Part shown: piece by piece, positions 49,301 to 60,157 of the stretch
Position numbering within the stretch: the first letter of the stretch is position 1
Layout of the letters: each line of letters starts with the position of its first letter
Origin: Bidens hawaiensis
Taxonomy: Eukaryota; Streptophyta; Magnoliopsida; Asterales; Asteraceae
Length of the DNA: 64,000 bases
Reading direction: 5' to 3'
NCBI GenBank assembly: GCA_021521415.1
Contig: JAIQDT010000230.1
Location: forward strand, 1,974,501-2,038,500
The notes under the pieces: generated by a model
Told to the model about the DNA's origin: nothing
The model's database searches: none
Seen by the model: only the letters and a program-made list of their open reading frames with translations
Translations under genes and position numbers: made by a program

Positions 49301-49464
49301 ACAGCTCGAATAGCCTCTATACGAGCCGTATAAGCGCATATGGTGTCAAAATAACCTATATGGTGTGGGAATAACTTATACCTTGATTAATGCAGGAAGG
49401 GGAGGATTTGCTCATGAAAGATGGATTTTTGGCTACTGCTAATGTCGGGGTTTCGCCTTATTAA
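44270..49464 (+). CDS. YABBY transcription factor, FIL/YAB3 type (222 aa, seven exons)
   Basis: A DNA-binding regulator that in other eudicots promotes abaxial identity and outgrowth of leaves and floral organs, acting in the nucleus. Exons: 44270-44377, 44638-44817, 45314-45425, 46464-46512, 48462-48537, 48685-48759, 49396-49464; all introns are GT-AG and the frame closes at TAA. The C2C2 zinc finger uses C28-x2-C31 and C52-x2-C55, with the family [14 protein letters not shown] block. A Leu/Ala/Thr-rich middle follows. The HMG-like YABBY domain spans about 134-190 and contains [14 protein letters not shown] and [18 protein letters not shown]. The NVGVSPY ending is typical of the FIL/YAB3 clade rather than CRC, INO or YAB2/5. 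Residues 11-15 are a short His run. Length is usual (FIL about 229 aa). Introns 3, 4 and 6 carry repeats. Exact orthology (YAB1/FIL versus YAB3) is not decided. Confidence 0.95.
44391..44422 (+). repeat. (CAT)n microsatellite in YABBY intron 1
   Basis: About ten CAT units begin 13 bp after the exon 1 splice donor. Their closeness to the donor makes length variation potentially relevant to splicing (inference). Confidence 0.9.
45426..45685 (+). repeat. 80-89-bp repeat, three copies, starting at the intron 3 donor
   Basis: GTCATATAA begins copies at 45430, 45510 and 45599, followed by GTCTTGTTRATTCTTTAATTT, GGTTTGTTT and CATTAAGCTTT blocks. The first copy starts within the splice-donor sequence of exon 3. 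Confidence 0.85.
46322..46364 (+). repeat. (GA)n microsatellite in YABBY intron 3
   Basis: About 21 uninterrupted AG/GA units. Ser-Leu or Arg-Glu ORFs over it are spurious. Confidence 0.95.
46600..46990 (+). repeat. About 207-bp tandem duplication in YABBY intron 4
   Basis: GTACAACAAACATKGGAATA occurs near 46601 and 46808. The copies continue through TTAAGCTAATGATCTT, GTTGATATATGAAA and TTTTTGAAAAAGAAAACATG blocks with small indels. Confidence 0.85.
47391..47975. mobile_element. Harbinger-like MITE in YABBY intron 4, 585 bp
   Basis: Flanked by TAA on both sides (47388-47390, 47976-47978). The termini GACCGAGGGTACTGGGG and, reverse complemented, GGCTAAGGGTAATAGGG form an inverted repeat. The interior is GC-rich on the left and contains a roughly 70-bp internal duplication (GATGGTGGCCRGAATCCCGT). 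The 119-codon minus-strand ORF in it has no recognisable domain. Confidence 0.7.
49132..49333. repeat. Three pairs of CTATACG...CGTATAG near-palindromes in YABBY intron 6
   Basis: Motif starts: 49132 and 49152, 49212 and 49232, 49297 and 49317. Within every pair the offset is exactly 20 bp; pairs are 80 and 85 bp apart. The best palindrome is CTATACGAGCCGTATA. The first member of each pair is more degenerate on its right arm. I saw no TIR or duplication bounding the region. Confidence 0.75.
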
Positions 49465-52114
49465 GCATGGGTTTCTACGTTTCTAGTGTTGTTTGCCTTG
49501 TTGTTGCTTAAATGTCTAATTAAGACCGAATAATTAGTTGTTTGTGTGCTTATCCTGTCGTCTTCCAATCAAAGTCTTCTGTTTTAATTCATTTTCGTAT
49601 CAATAGGGAGATCGGATGTAAAGTCTTGTAGTTAGTCATTCTTGAATGCCCTAATTTCATGGTGACTCACCTCATGAAGTTTGTATCAAAATTGATCTCC
49701 TTGGTTTTGAAACTCTTTTCCTTTTAGTTCATTAGAAGGTTAAATTAAGAGTGAATGGAGGGACATGTGCTATAAGTTATTAAGCTATCTTCTAATGGCA
49801 TTGAATACCTACCATCTATAAGTACCAATAAGCTTGCATTTGCACCTTTCTTGTGATCAGTTAAATAAAGTTGTTTGCTTGATGTGCCACCCTTCATATG
49901 TTAAAAGGATAATGGTGGGGATCATAAACCTAGCTACCAACCTCCACCGCCATCATTGTTGTCCATTTATACTTTAATGTGACGAGCCTTAATTTATAGT
50001 GCCTATAGCTACACTATATGAATGAGCCATACATGTGTACCATATGCATGCCTTCACAAAATATCATTCAAATCTCATGGTCCCCTACATGTATAATATC
50101 TAATGTTATAGAGCGCAAGTCTATGGTTCCAAAGTACCCTTGGATTGGGCTTTTGATCAAGCTCCGAATCTTCTACGAATAACAACGTACCGTTAGTCTT
50201 AACGTGGGAGCTGGCCTCCTGCTATCCTCCTCCGACGTGTGAATAATTTTGGGTGTATGTTATAAGAGCATGAAGGTTGAAGGATGGAATGAATACATGG
50301 TATGGCTAAGGTGTTTGTTAATTTATAGAGGCCTCCTCTCACCCGTTGTCTTTGTGTGGTTAGCCTATTGGTTGCTCTTTTAGCCGGCTTGCGTACCTAC
50401 TTTTCGGGCGTGGGCATGTGTTCTTTCTTCTTTTGTTCAATACATTCCTAGTTACTCTATATAGACAAAAGGCCTTTGTTTGTCTCTTGTAAGAAGGTTG
50501 ATGTTAGTGTTGGTGTCGGTGTTGGTGTTATATATGTTTGCCTTTAGACTTGTTTGCTTTGCTTCGCCGACGAGGCACACCATTGCCCCTCATTTTCAGT
50601 TGCTTACATCGTCTATATAATATCATCTTCCACATTGTTTTTGCTTTTTTCTAAACACCGGGTAAGTACATCCATATGAATATACACATACAAAATATAA
50701 AAACCGAAGGCTAAGCTAAGTTTAAGATAATCTACAATGTAACAGGATCATAGAACAATTCAAAAACTCAACTCAACAAGTAATTAAGGAGATAAATCAC
50801 TTAATTATGTTTTTTTGTATTTTCTCTTTACACTAATATAATAGTACATAATCTAATTACTAATACACATTCAATACACGCATGTAAGATAAGCTCATGT
50901 AGACGAGGTGAAAGAAAGAGTGGCCCTTCAAAATTTGACTTAAGTCACATAGAAAGTATATTAATGTATAAGTTTATAGAGTTCTCGTAACTATCACTGC
51001 TAGAAAATAGACCTTTAAAAAACGCTAGGTTTAAGTTTTCATTTAAGTCTATACTTAATTTCCACAAATACTAAGGTGGGCAGTGTGTTTCTTGCATACC
51101 GCTCCCACATCCCGAAACCATGGGGCGTGTTCCAACATCCCGCCCATCCTACTGATCATCTGGCTCCTTTATGTGAATATCTCCAAATCAGGATGGCAAC
51201 TCGAAGGTTATGTTCACAATAAATTGTGGTACTGAATGCCATGGGGTGGTTGATCCCCTGTGGTACCAATATATGGTCCCGGCCCTCAACTCCAATCCAT
51301 TTGGTCTTTCTTCCAAGCCATCTTCCCTTATCATTTGGAACTGGTAGCCGATATGTGAAGCGCGCCCTAAATACATTAATCGTGTTTTGTTCCATTTGTA
51401 ATTTTGCAGCTAAAAATTATTTGTTGTGTTTATCTTTGTACTTGTGGAGAGTGGTACCGATTAACTATAATGATGTGAGGTAAGTAACTCTTTATTGTTT
51501 TAGATAACATTTTATCACATTACATAGTGAATCTTGTAACATTATGTACAATGTTTTGACCTTTGGTAACGTATGGGACTCTCAAGGAAAACAATTTGCC
51601 TTCTAGCACTATCTCGACACACCCCACTCTTCAAATAATGGCATGCTTTTATTCTTCTCTCAATCATATTCATTTATGAAAAGTAATGAAGGTTTGATTC
51701 AAGATATGGTTATTTGCTTTGTGGGATAAGGTGCTCTAACTACTCTACACACCAATACTTTGTAAAGTCCAACGGTATATATATTTAGGAGAAAGTTAAC
51801 GTACAAATGAAAATTAACGTGTTAATTATGAAAATCAAGTAAAATAATTATATATACAAGCAGAGTAATTATGTAATTATTTTATGACATGATAACATAA
51901 TTACTCTACTTGATTCACATAAATAGCATGCTAATTTTATCTGTATTTGATCCAAACAATATATATTTAAATTAATTACGCAACGGTCAAGTTTAATATA
52001 TCTGATTAACGCTTGTAGAACTATGACAAGAGATAGTTAGACGCTACAAACATGCTTAAACTTATCTCAACCATAAAGCAATCCATCTAATGAATTATGA
52101 CTTATGATTGCTTA

Positions 52115-52169
<55 letters not shown>

Positions 52170-53651
52170 ACACCTTGCGTTGGCAAGTCTACGAATAGTC
52201 CAGTTATATATGAGAAAGATCCTATCTAAAGTCTAAACTTTTTATTCAAACCTTAATTACCCTAAGTAGCTCATTTGGATTATTGAAATATTTATCTACT
52301 TGTCATGGACTAATATCTTGTATCCTGCCAAAAAATTCAAATGAAGCCTATAACCTCCTCCAAAGTACAAGATTATACTATATAATCAACACAACCACAC
52401 GAATAGGTAGTTAAAACACCAAACTCAAATATTCATACACGTCATAATAAAAAAATTACACCGATATACTAAAACCAAACAAGTTTAATTCAGGTTAATC
52501 AACCAAAACATTAATTATCAAAACAAATCAAAGTTCATATAACACCTAAGTCATGTAAAAGTTTAGACACTGCATAGTGTTGGAAACGAAAATAACAGAT
52601 AAATAAGACATGTTCATCGCGAAAACATAAAGATTGAACACGGAAGTTGAGTTTTTTCTTTCGATAAAAACTGTTTTGCATTGGAGACGTTACGTATATA
52701 ACATTATGATGAAAAAGAAATATTTTCAATAACAATTGATAGTGGTCTAAGAGCATGTTTTAGATTGAGTTTGAAAACGCCTTATTAACGTGTTTGCTTT
52801 TTCAAAAGCCAATAATTTAAAAGGTGTTTGACCATTATAAAAATTCATTTTATTTTAGTTTTTTAAAGGGGTTAAAAAACAGTTTTTTAAAAAGCTTAAA
52901 TCCTGACTTTTTAAATTGGTTTTTAAATAAGCCAATAAGATATTTTAAAACTCAATTCCAAACATGCTATATCAATTTAAAACCGGAAGTTAAACCATTC
53001 TCAAAAAATGTCGAATATATATAAAGTCTAGTTCTTATAGAATAAGTTAGGATTTTAGATTTTTAGATAGCAAACTAAGCCCATGTAAAAATATGAAAAG
53101 AAGCCCAAACTACATGATACAAAAAGTCAATGAATCCAACTCACTTTAACCCTTAGTAAATTCACTTGTTCTGGCCCAAATATGTTCCAACTTCCAATAC
53201 CATTTTGTCGCATCTTCTTCCTTTTTTACAACAGTTTATATGCCTAGGGCAGTAGGGCATGGTATCGTTAAAGGCCCGAAATGCTAGTAAAATCATATAC
53301 ATCAATTCTTTCTAATCTTAATTAATGAAAATGGCTGAAAAAAAAAACCATTAAGGGCCAAAAATATATACGAACTGGTCTATTAAAAATTAAACAATCT
53401 AATAAAGTCTGAGTCTAGTAATCAGGTATTACAATTATCATCGATCTTTTTGGATTTCTTTTATTTAAGGGCCATTTTATAGTAACCATTTTGGACACTA
53501 GAAATATTGTAGACGGCCTTGACTATTATATGCGGTTTGGATTTGTAAAGATAATAAGCATCTTTTACAATAGTTGTATAACATATTCAAAAGATAATAA
53601 TAAAAAAGAATAAACAACAATAATTATAAATAAATAAATTATCGTTTTAAC
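49465..53651. other. Intergenic DNA downstream of YABBY
   Basis: Includes the untranslated end of the YABBY transcript (limits unknown), an A52 homopolymer at 52116-52167, and a stretch around 51060-51490 open in several frames that I cannot assign to a family. Otherwise AT-rich with no gene. Confidence 0.5.
52116..52167 (+). repeat. Poly(A) tract, 52 bp
   Basis: Uninterrupted run of A. It could be the tail of an unrecognised retroposon, but no target-site duplication or body was identified. Confidence 0.9.
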
Positions 53652-53667
53652 CTATATAAGATTCTAA

Positions 53668-53947
53668 GCAGCGGGGCTTGCCCCAATGGCCAGGAACATG
53701 ATTGATGACCCGAATGTCCTGGGTTCGAATCCTGATTCCGACCGGATTTTACCAGAGCATTAAAACCCGTCGTGCCTTCAGCGGGGTGAGCCAACTGGGT
53801 TTTACCGAGTACGCCAAGCCAAACTCGGATGCCAGCGTGGATCCCGATCATGTCAACATAGTTGGCCTGAGTGGGGTGGTGGGGCGCGACGTGTTTGCGC
53901 AGTGAGATAGCTTACCTGTGAAAGTCACCGTTCGAAAAAAAAAAAAA
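53668..53947 (+). mobile_element. tRNA-derived SINE, 280 bp, with A tail and 16-bp TSD
   Basis: The 5' end carries an A-box-like TTGCCCCAATGG and a B box GGGTTCGAATCC at tRNA-like spacing. The 3' end is a run of 13-14 A. It is bounded by CTATATAAGATTCTAA (53652-53667) and CTATATACGATTCTAA (53948-53963), which match at 15 of 16 positions. ORFs in it are not genes. Confidence 0.88.
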
Positions 53948-53963
53948 CTATATACGATTCTAA

Positions 53964-54941
53964 TAAATATGTGAGACGTTGTTAAGCAAAAGTTGGGAAT
54001 TTAGCATAGATGGAACCGAAAGGTGGCATTTAGAAACACAATCAGATTAATTACTTGGCACTCATTCGTATCACTACATATTGGGAAATATTCAATATAT
54101 CATAAAGACTTATTGTATGTTTCATATCCGTCCTATGAAACTTGAAAAGCTATATTTTAAGATTCTACTCCTACTCAAAATTTAATATATTTCTTTCAAC
54201 GGCTATGGTAATTTAATATTGTTACCTAAAAGAATCATCGATAACTAATAAAGTCAAAACACCACCTAAAATGAGTTATTAAAATCGAGGCATGGATACA
54301 AAATAATAACTAAAAAGGCAGTGGGGCGACTTTTACGACTAAGCCAATTATTTAAAGCTTAAAGTGTTAACAACTCAGAAAAAACACCATCATACTTGTT
54401 GGGAAGAAGGACAAAGAATCTTTATAAACTACGAATAAAAATGTTTCTATTTCTTAATTCATATTTACACATGTAAAATCTTGTTAAAAGGGAGTGGAAA
54501 CAAGAAAACTAAATCTTAGTTAAATTAAACTCGGGATCCTTATAATTTAGAAATAATTAAGAAGTTTAAGATGATTCTAGTTTTGTTTTGAACTTTATTT
54601 TAAGTATAAGCTCTACTTGTTTATTGTTTATATATTTACATGTGAAAGTTCATTTAGGCTCATTATTCGATCAAACTCGAGATATGAGACACTAAATTCG
54701 TTTTTGCTTAAACTTCGTTTGGTCTCATTTATGTTTCATTTAATTTGAGCTTTTAATTAGTTAATCTTAAACGTCTCACGAGCTACTATGGTAAAAAATT
54801 ATCTTTTGAAATGGTTAATCTCACCATCTGGATTCTAGCACCACAATTCTAATACTCATACTTTGACTAAAATAAACTTACAAATGAAATTATAAAGTAT
54901 TCACAAAATTGCGGTGTTCCATTAAATTAGCAACCCTTGAT
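53964..54941. other. Intergenic DNA between two SINEs, nothing recognised
   Basis: AT-rich, no ORF of note. Confidence 0.5.
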
Positions 54942-54951
54942 AATAGTTACA

Positions 54952-55085
54952 CATGGGGTTGGTGATTGTGGCTCATTGGCAAAGACAAAGTTTTTAAAAC
55001 ACTCAGAAGTTGGGACGAGGTCTTATCGTCTTGGGTTCAAGTCTCCTATATAACAGAAATCCTTCATTTAGGAAAAAGAAAAAAA
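54952..55085 (+). mobile_element. Short tRNA-derived SINE, 134 bp
   Basis: A-box-like GTGGCTCATTGG and B-box-like GGGTTCAAGTCTCC, then an A-rich end. Flanked by a perfect 10-bp duplication AATAGTTACA (54942-54951 and 55086-55095). Short for a SINE, so perhaps 3'-truncated or a small family. Confidence 0.75.
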
Positions 55086-55095
55086 AATAGTTACA

Positions 55096-56142
55096 AGAAT
55101 ATAAAAACAAAGTGGTTAATAACACCGTTAGCATATGTAGTTTCTAAAATGTAACGTCATGGTATTAAGGAGTCAAACATTATATGAGACATTTATTTTG
55201 AAAGTGATGAAAATACCTCACGTGTTAGCCATGTGAATTGTGAAGGGTTCCCTAGTTAAATATTAATAACCGTTAGTGTTAATGGGAGTTGAAAAAAAAA
55301 ACACATACCATACCAACTTATTATTATCTGAAATCCTTACTACCCAAATTTGTTACCATTTAGAAATTATAAGGACTAATGGCATAATTAACTAAAGAAA
55401 AGATAAATAAATATGCTATTTTTACTTTCTATACTCCCTTTTTTACACTTTGCTATAAACATGGGGAGTCCTTTAAGATTGTCATATTTTCCTTATTTTA
55501 TTTTGCATGTAACATCGGATTTTTTCATACTTTCCTAGTATTTTTTATTACCATTTGCCTCAAACTTATGACGCTATCTCATTTTCTCACATTTCTTTCC
55601 ATTAATTTCTTCCCAAAGCTCAAAATTCACTAATGAAACCGGTTTAAAACAATTGTACATCTCAAATTTTGTGGAAAAATCATCCAGGAGAAACAAGGCA
55701 TGGTTTTCCCCATCCTTTCCCATAGCATTTTTCATGCTTAACTCCATATACTCTAAACTCTTAAGTAAAGTTTAGACCAGAAGGTATATAAAAAGACAAA
55801 AAAGTTTAGAATGATAGGATAAATGTTAACTAATTCATATCCATCTCATTCAACTTATAGTTATTTGCCCTATAACTTAATAAACCTATAGATCATTTAT
55901 AATATTTTTCCCCTAATTTAAAGAACATAAAACCTTCTGGAAGTAGATAAATCATTTCATTATTAATTCCTTTTCATTTCATAAAAACAACTTTAAAAAA
56001 ATAAAAAATAAAAAAGTTTCCCATTTCCATTTCTCCAATTTCCAATTTCTTCTTCCATGTCTCTCTCTACACTCATACCTTCCTTCTAAGTCATCCAACC
56101 CAATTCTACATTCATAAACCAATAAATCAAACACCATCATCC

Positions 56143-56144
<2 letters not shown>
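55096..56144. other. Region upstream of the DUF641 gene
   Basis: AT-rich and presumed to hold the promoter. A pyrimidine-rich stretch at 56020-56090 (TTTCCATTTCTCC and similar) probably belongs to the 5' untranslated region. No gene. Confidence 0.5.
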
Positions 56145-56179
<35 letters not shown>

Positions 56180-56200
56180 CATTATTATTATTATTATTAT
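56145..56200 (+). repeat. (ATT)n microsatellite upstream of the DUF641 start
   Basis: About 18 TTA units with one interruption, followed by an ACAAAC repeat (56218-56248). It lies in the probable 5' untranslated region, about 70 bp before the preferred ATG. Confidence 0.92.
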
Positions 56201-56269
56201 GTGATCAATCAACCAAAAACACAAACACAAACACAAACACAAACACACAACCAAACAAGATCCATCCAA

Positions 56270-57685
56270 ATGGAACTACAACAACAACAACCTAGTTCCA
56301 AACCCCCACAAATCTCCGACATGTTCCAAAAACTCGCCGTCGCATTCAAAACCAAAACCTTCGAATTCTTCACCGAGGAAGTCGACCATCAATCCGCCGC
56401 CGTCTCCGACAACGATGACGACTTCACTCTCCTCGATGACGTCATCACCGATCAAAAGGTTATTATCCTCAAACCCGATTCAATTTCAGAAAGTCAAACA
56501 CAAAGTCAAAGTCAAAGTATTAATCTTTCTGATCCAATCATACAACCCTTCAATACCCACTTCGGTAATTACTTAATCTCGTCAGTCTTCGCTTTAATTT
56601 CATCTTTTGAAGCTTCGTATCTTCAATTACAAACATCCCATGTCCCAATTGATCAAGAGAATATTATTATTAACGATAAAGCGTTAGTCAACCTGTTACA
56701 CAAGTTACAGGATTTAAGAGGGTTATATATCGATTCACGAAAGAACCCGGATTTTAAATTCGATTTAGCATCTGGGTCTTGTTTAGAAGCTCAGGTTAAT
56801 GAGAATCAGAACAAGTTAAGAGCTTTAGAGTTTATGTTCAATAGGTTGCAGGCGGAAATCGAAGGTAAAGATGATAAAGTTTTGGTTTTTAAGAACCGGT
56901 TAAGGGAAATCGAAGTGGGTAATTCGAGATTGGTATCGAAGATGTCGAAAAACACGAAACCCCCAAATTCTAGGGTTTTGCCGAGAATTAGGGTTTTCGA
57001 GTCGATGCTGCGTGACACGTGTCGGTCTGCGCATGGGTTTACGAAGATTTTGATCCGGTTGATGAGGAAGTCGGGGTTTGATTTGGAGTTAGCGGCTAGT
57101 TATGTTCATCCGGGCGTTGGTTATGCGAAACCGGGGCATAGTCGGTATGCGTTTTTGTCGTATGTTTGTTTAGGGATGTTTCAGAGTTTTGATGTGGATG
57201 GGTTCAGTGTTGTTGGAAACGAAGGGTTTGATGATTCGATGGAGTTGTTTGAGAACGAATCGTTTAACCCGTTGGAGACGTTGAATAAGAGTCCGAATCT
57301 TCCGTTTTCGAAGTTTTGTGAAAGAAAGTATGAGCAACTTGTGCATCCGACGATGGAATCTTCGATATTCAAGAATTTGGATAGGAAGGAGGTTATGGAT
57401 TCGTGGAGATCTGTAAGGGCTTTTTACGATGCGTTCGTTAATATGTCTAGCTCGATATGGTTACTTCATAAGCTCGGTCGTTCGTTTACTCCACCGGTCG
57501 AGATCTTTCAGTTGGAAAAAGGGGTTGACTTTTCAATGGTTTACATGGAAGATGTAAGGAAAAAAGATACGGTTTCCGAAAATGGTATTTCGAAGGTGGC
57601 ATTTACAGTCGTACCCGGGTTCAAAATAGGAAGAACGGTTATTCAATCTCAAGTGTATCTAACTGGCTCAAAGAGTACGAAATGA
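56270..57685 (+). CDS. DUF641 / GIL1-IRKI family protein (471 aa, single exon)
   Basis: Member of the plant family that includes GRAVITROPIC IN THE LIGHT 1 and the IRK-interacting protein. Characterised members affect gravitropic growth or bind receptor kinases; the biochemical role is unknown. An ATG at 56201 is in frame but would encode a low-complexity Gln/Thr leader made by microsatellite sequence, so ATG 56270 is preferred. Visible parts: conserved N-terminal ISDMFQKLAVAFKTKTFEFF (about 17-36); acidic stretch; DUF641 region from about 94 (HFGNYLISSVFALISSFEAS); coiled coil about 174-227; and the conserved C-terminal domain from about 243 (RVFESMLRDTCRSAHGF, YVHPGVGYAKPGHSRYAFLS, CERKYEQLVHP). 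It ends in a segment including FSMVYMEDV. No membrane segment or signal peptide. The exact subfamily (GIL1 versus others) is not settled. Confidence 0.9.
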   Translation: MELQQQQPSSKPPQISDMFQKLAVAFKTKTFEFFTEEVDHQSAAVSDNDDDFTLLDDVITDQKVIILKPDSISESQTQSQSQSINLSDPIIQPFNTHFGNYLISSVFALISSFEASYLQLQTSHVPIDQENIIINDKALVNLLHKLQDLRGLYIDSRKNPDFKFDLASGSCLEAQVNENQNKLRALEFMFNRLQAEIEGKDDKVLVFKNRLREIEVGNSRLVSKMSKNTKPPNSRVLPRIRVFESMLRDTCRSAHGFTKILIRLMRKSGFDLELAASYVHPGVGYAKPGHSRYAFLSYVCLGMFQSFDVDGFSVVGNEGFDDSMELFENESFNPLETLNKSPNLPFSKFCERKYEQLVHPTMESSIFKNLDRKEVMDSWRSVRAFYDAFVNMSSSIWLLHKLGRSFTPPVEIFQLEKGVDFSMVYMEDVRKKDTVSENGISKVAFTVVPGFKIGRTVIQSQVYLTGSKSTK

Positions 57686-58494
57686 GAATGATCTTGGTTG
57701 GATCTTGCGGTTTACGAGTTGAATTTGTGGTTCGTTTCTAGCTTTCGTTTTGAGTGTTTAGTGTCGTGTAGAGATTTTTGTACATACAGTAAGTTCTTGT
57801 CTTTTCCGTCTTGTGTTTGATAGATGATACAAAACCGAAATTGTGAAAATATCATAGCAGTTTCTAAATTACTGTAATTCAGTTTACCACTTTCTTTTGG
57901 CTTCTTGACAGTGATTGTGTAGTCAAAATGTGAAATTTCTTTAGTTTTCTTGATTTTGTTATGTTTTGGAGTGCAGATACTGCTTGAATCTTTAAATCTT
58001 GTATATATGATCCTTTCTGTGTTGTGCAGTTGAGGGGTATTTTAGTCATTCAACATAGTTAAAAGGCCTGGTCAAAACTTTAATTGACTACTTAGTTATA
58101 AGGTGGTTTGTGTTAGCCAATTTTGATTATGTTCGGCTCGTTTACACCCTTAATGTTATAATGTTCTTGTTTGTTCAAGTGCGAGTTTTTAAGCATGTTG
58201 CAAACGGTTTGGACGTATGTGAAAGGAGCATGTTACATGTATGGTTCTTATTTGAATCATATATAGGTTAAAAAAAAAAATTATTGTTATTTGAATTTGG
58301 TATGTTACTGTTGAAATAGATGCATGCTTGCATATAAAAGCTAAACATTTAATGTAGTATAAAAGAAATAATGTGACAAAATGGTATACATATTTGTGGC
58401 AGAACAAGTGAATTTACTAAGGGTTAAAATCAAGCAAAGAAGTTGCAGCCACATTTAAGTATAAAGAAGTTGTTATCAAATATTCCAAAGGTGT
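57686..58494 (+). other. 3' flank of the DUF641 gene
   Basis: T-rich sequence likely to contain the 3' untranslated region and polyadenylation site. No separate gene. Confidence 0.5.
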
Positions 58495-58510
58495 AAGAAG
58501 CCATATCTAG

Positions 58511-58748
58511 TTTTTTTTTAACAGCGACTTTCATCAAAAAAGGCACAACTAACAAGATGCTAGAGGCTCCGAGCAACAAAGCAACAATTAGAAATGAAAA
58601 TTACACCAGTCGGTCCACGATAAGGACTTAAACAAAGACCTATTTTTTATCCAAAGATACCCTAACATTTTAATGTTTTTCACCACCTCTATAGTTGTCC
58701 AATTCCTTTCGTTAAATATGGTATCATTTCTAGCCTTCCAGATACACC
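58511..58748 (-). mobile_element. 5'-truncated LINE (non-LTR retrotransposon) fragment, 238 bp
   Basis: On the minus strand it encodes the C-terminal tail seen after the zf-RVT region of plant LINEs (CIWKARNDTIFN..., LGYLWIKNRS, WTDWCNF), a short 3' untranslated region and an A-run tail (T9 on the plus strand from 58511). Direct repeats AAGAAGCCATATCTAG (58495-58510) and AAGAAGCCATATATAG (58749-58764), 15 of 16 matching, mark target-primed insertion with heavy 5' truncation. Confidence 0.85.
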
Positions 58749-58764
58749 AAGAAGCCATATATAG

Positions 58765-59370
58765 TAGTATAGTGTATAACACCTAAGTTGCTTCAAGGTT
58801 AACCATATCTGAATGTCTAAGTTATCACTTTTGTAGTTTCTTCATTTTTAAGCTATGGTTTTGATGAAAGATCATCAAACCTTCTTAAAGAGATGTTGAA
58901 ACTAGCCTGAATGAGCTTACATAGTGTTTGGGCAAACTTAAATGTATAAACAAAGGTTTTCATGGTGTTTAAAAATCATTTTTAGCCAAGAGGCATGTAC
59001 AACAGTTACACGTACCATATAATTGTTTTGACGGCCCGTCTAATAGTTGTGTCAGACGAAGGTTTTTCCAAACAGTTAGATAGACTGTTAACTATTTGAC
59101 AGGCCGTCTAAAGTGAGATTTGGTCAAAAGTCACGTGAACAATTGACAGACCGTCTAATATTTAGTCATAAAACTTTCTCCTTACTTCCATAACAAAAAG
59201 CTTGTTATTACATCGCCTAGGGCGCATCCTTTAACACTAACACACATAAACCATCGAACTTATAAGAGTCAAAACAACACTATCATTAAAAACACATCTT
59301 TTAAGAGTAATTCAAAATCAATATCCTAAAACATAAAAAAGCCTTCAAGGTTAGTTAAACTTGTTTAGTC
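58765..59370. other. Intergenic DNA, nothing firm
   Basis: Three ACAGRCCGTCTAA-like phrases (around 59033, 59100 and 59144) hint at an old repeat. No gene. Confidence 0.45.
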
Positions 59371-59375
59371 GTAGA

Positions 59376-59871
59376 CAGTGTTGTAAAAATCCCGACTAGG
59401 CGCCGATTAATCCGTGATTAATTGCTAGTTCCTGTCCCCACCGATTTGTTGCCGTTTAATCCACATTTGTCCAAAATCGGTCAAAAATATGTATATTTGA
59501 AAATTTACATCCGAATTCCAGTCCGATTGAGCTCGACTAATCCCTATTCCCTACTAATCTCGTTTAATCGCTAGCCCCTACCCTAGGGATGAACGTTTTC
59601 GGTACCAGTATCAATTCGGTACCTTCGGTACCGAATCGCTACCAAAATATTAGTTTTCGGTATCGGTACGATACTAGTACGGTTCGGTATGGTACCGGTA
59701 TTTCCCGAATTTTGGATGAAATACCGGTACCGAACAGAACATTTTGGTACCGGTACCAAATATTCGAGATTTTTAGAATCGGTACCGGTCGGTATCGATA
59801 CCATCCGAGCTCATCTCTACGCTACCCCACCGCCTGACTAGCTTCTACTGATTTCTATAACAACATAGTGA
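59376..59871. mobile_element. Probable older TIR repeat hosting the element at 59584
   Basis: Left end CAGTGTTGTAAAAATC and right end ATTTCTATAACAACATAGTG look like degenerate inverted repeats, and GACTAGGCGCC/CTACTAATC words fill the interior. No clean flanking duplication was found, so the boundaries are tentative. Confidence 0.4.
59584..59819. mobile_element. Non-autonomous hAT-like element, 236 bp
   Basis: The termini TAGGGATGAAC and, reverse complemented, TAGAGATGAGC are inverted repeats. Flanks CCCTACCC (59576-59583) and CGCTACCC (59820-59827) are an 8-bp duplication with one mismatch. The interior is built of GGTACCG and TTCGGTA words in both orientations. Confidence 0.72.
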
Positions 59872-59912
59872 AACTTTGAGGGGCATATATGAGAATACAC
59901 ACTAATCAGAAC

Positions 59913-59958
59913 TGACACGTCAGTTCTCGTCAAACAACCAATAAAACCCTTCCACGTG
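59913..59958 (+). promoter_or_regulatory. Two ACGT-core motifs upstream of the VAP27-like gene
   Basis: TGACACGTCA (59913-59922) and a G-box CACGTG (59953-59958) lie 200-245 bp before the ATG. Such cores bind bZIP/bHLH factors; use here is inferred. Confidence 0.35.
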
Positions 59959-60157
59959 GTCAATAATATTCCTCATTCCCAAACTACCCTTCTTTTCACA
60001 ACAAAACCCCCACTATCAGGGTCAATTTCGTCATTTTATTTCTCGTCAATCAGTTGTACCAGTCCACCAGTTGTTCAAATTAATACGTCAATTAAGAACC
60101 CTAAAACTCACAATTCAATTCAATTCAATTCATCAAATTTTGGTCAAAATTGGAGTC

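Noticed and set aside
51156..51483. Coding-like stretch open on the minus strand (79 and 62 codons) and the plus strand (85 codons)
   Set aside because: No family recognised and both strands are open, so chance cannot be excluded; a translated search would decide.
53639..53905. ORFs on both strands in the 280-bp SINE
   Set aside because: The sequence is a tRNA-derived SINE with A/B boxes, A tail and TSD. It is also not a functional tRNA gene, since no cloverleaf acceptor stem is evident.
56201..56269. Upstream in-frame ATG for the DUF641 protein
   Set aside because: It would add 23 residues encoded by microsatellite-like sequence; family similarity begins after the ATG at 56270.
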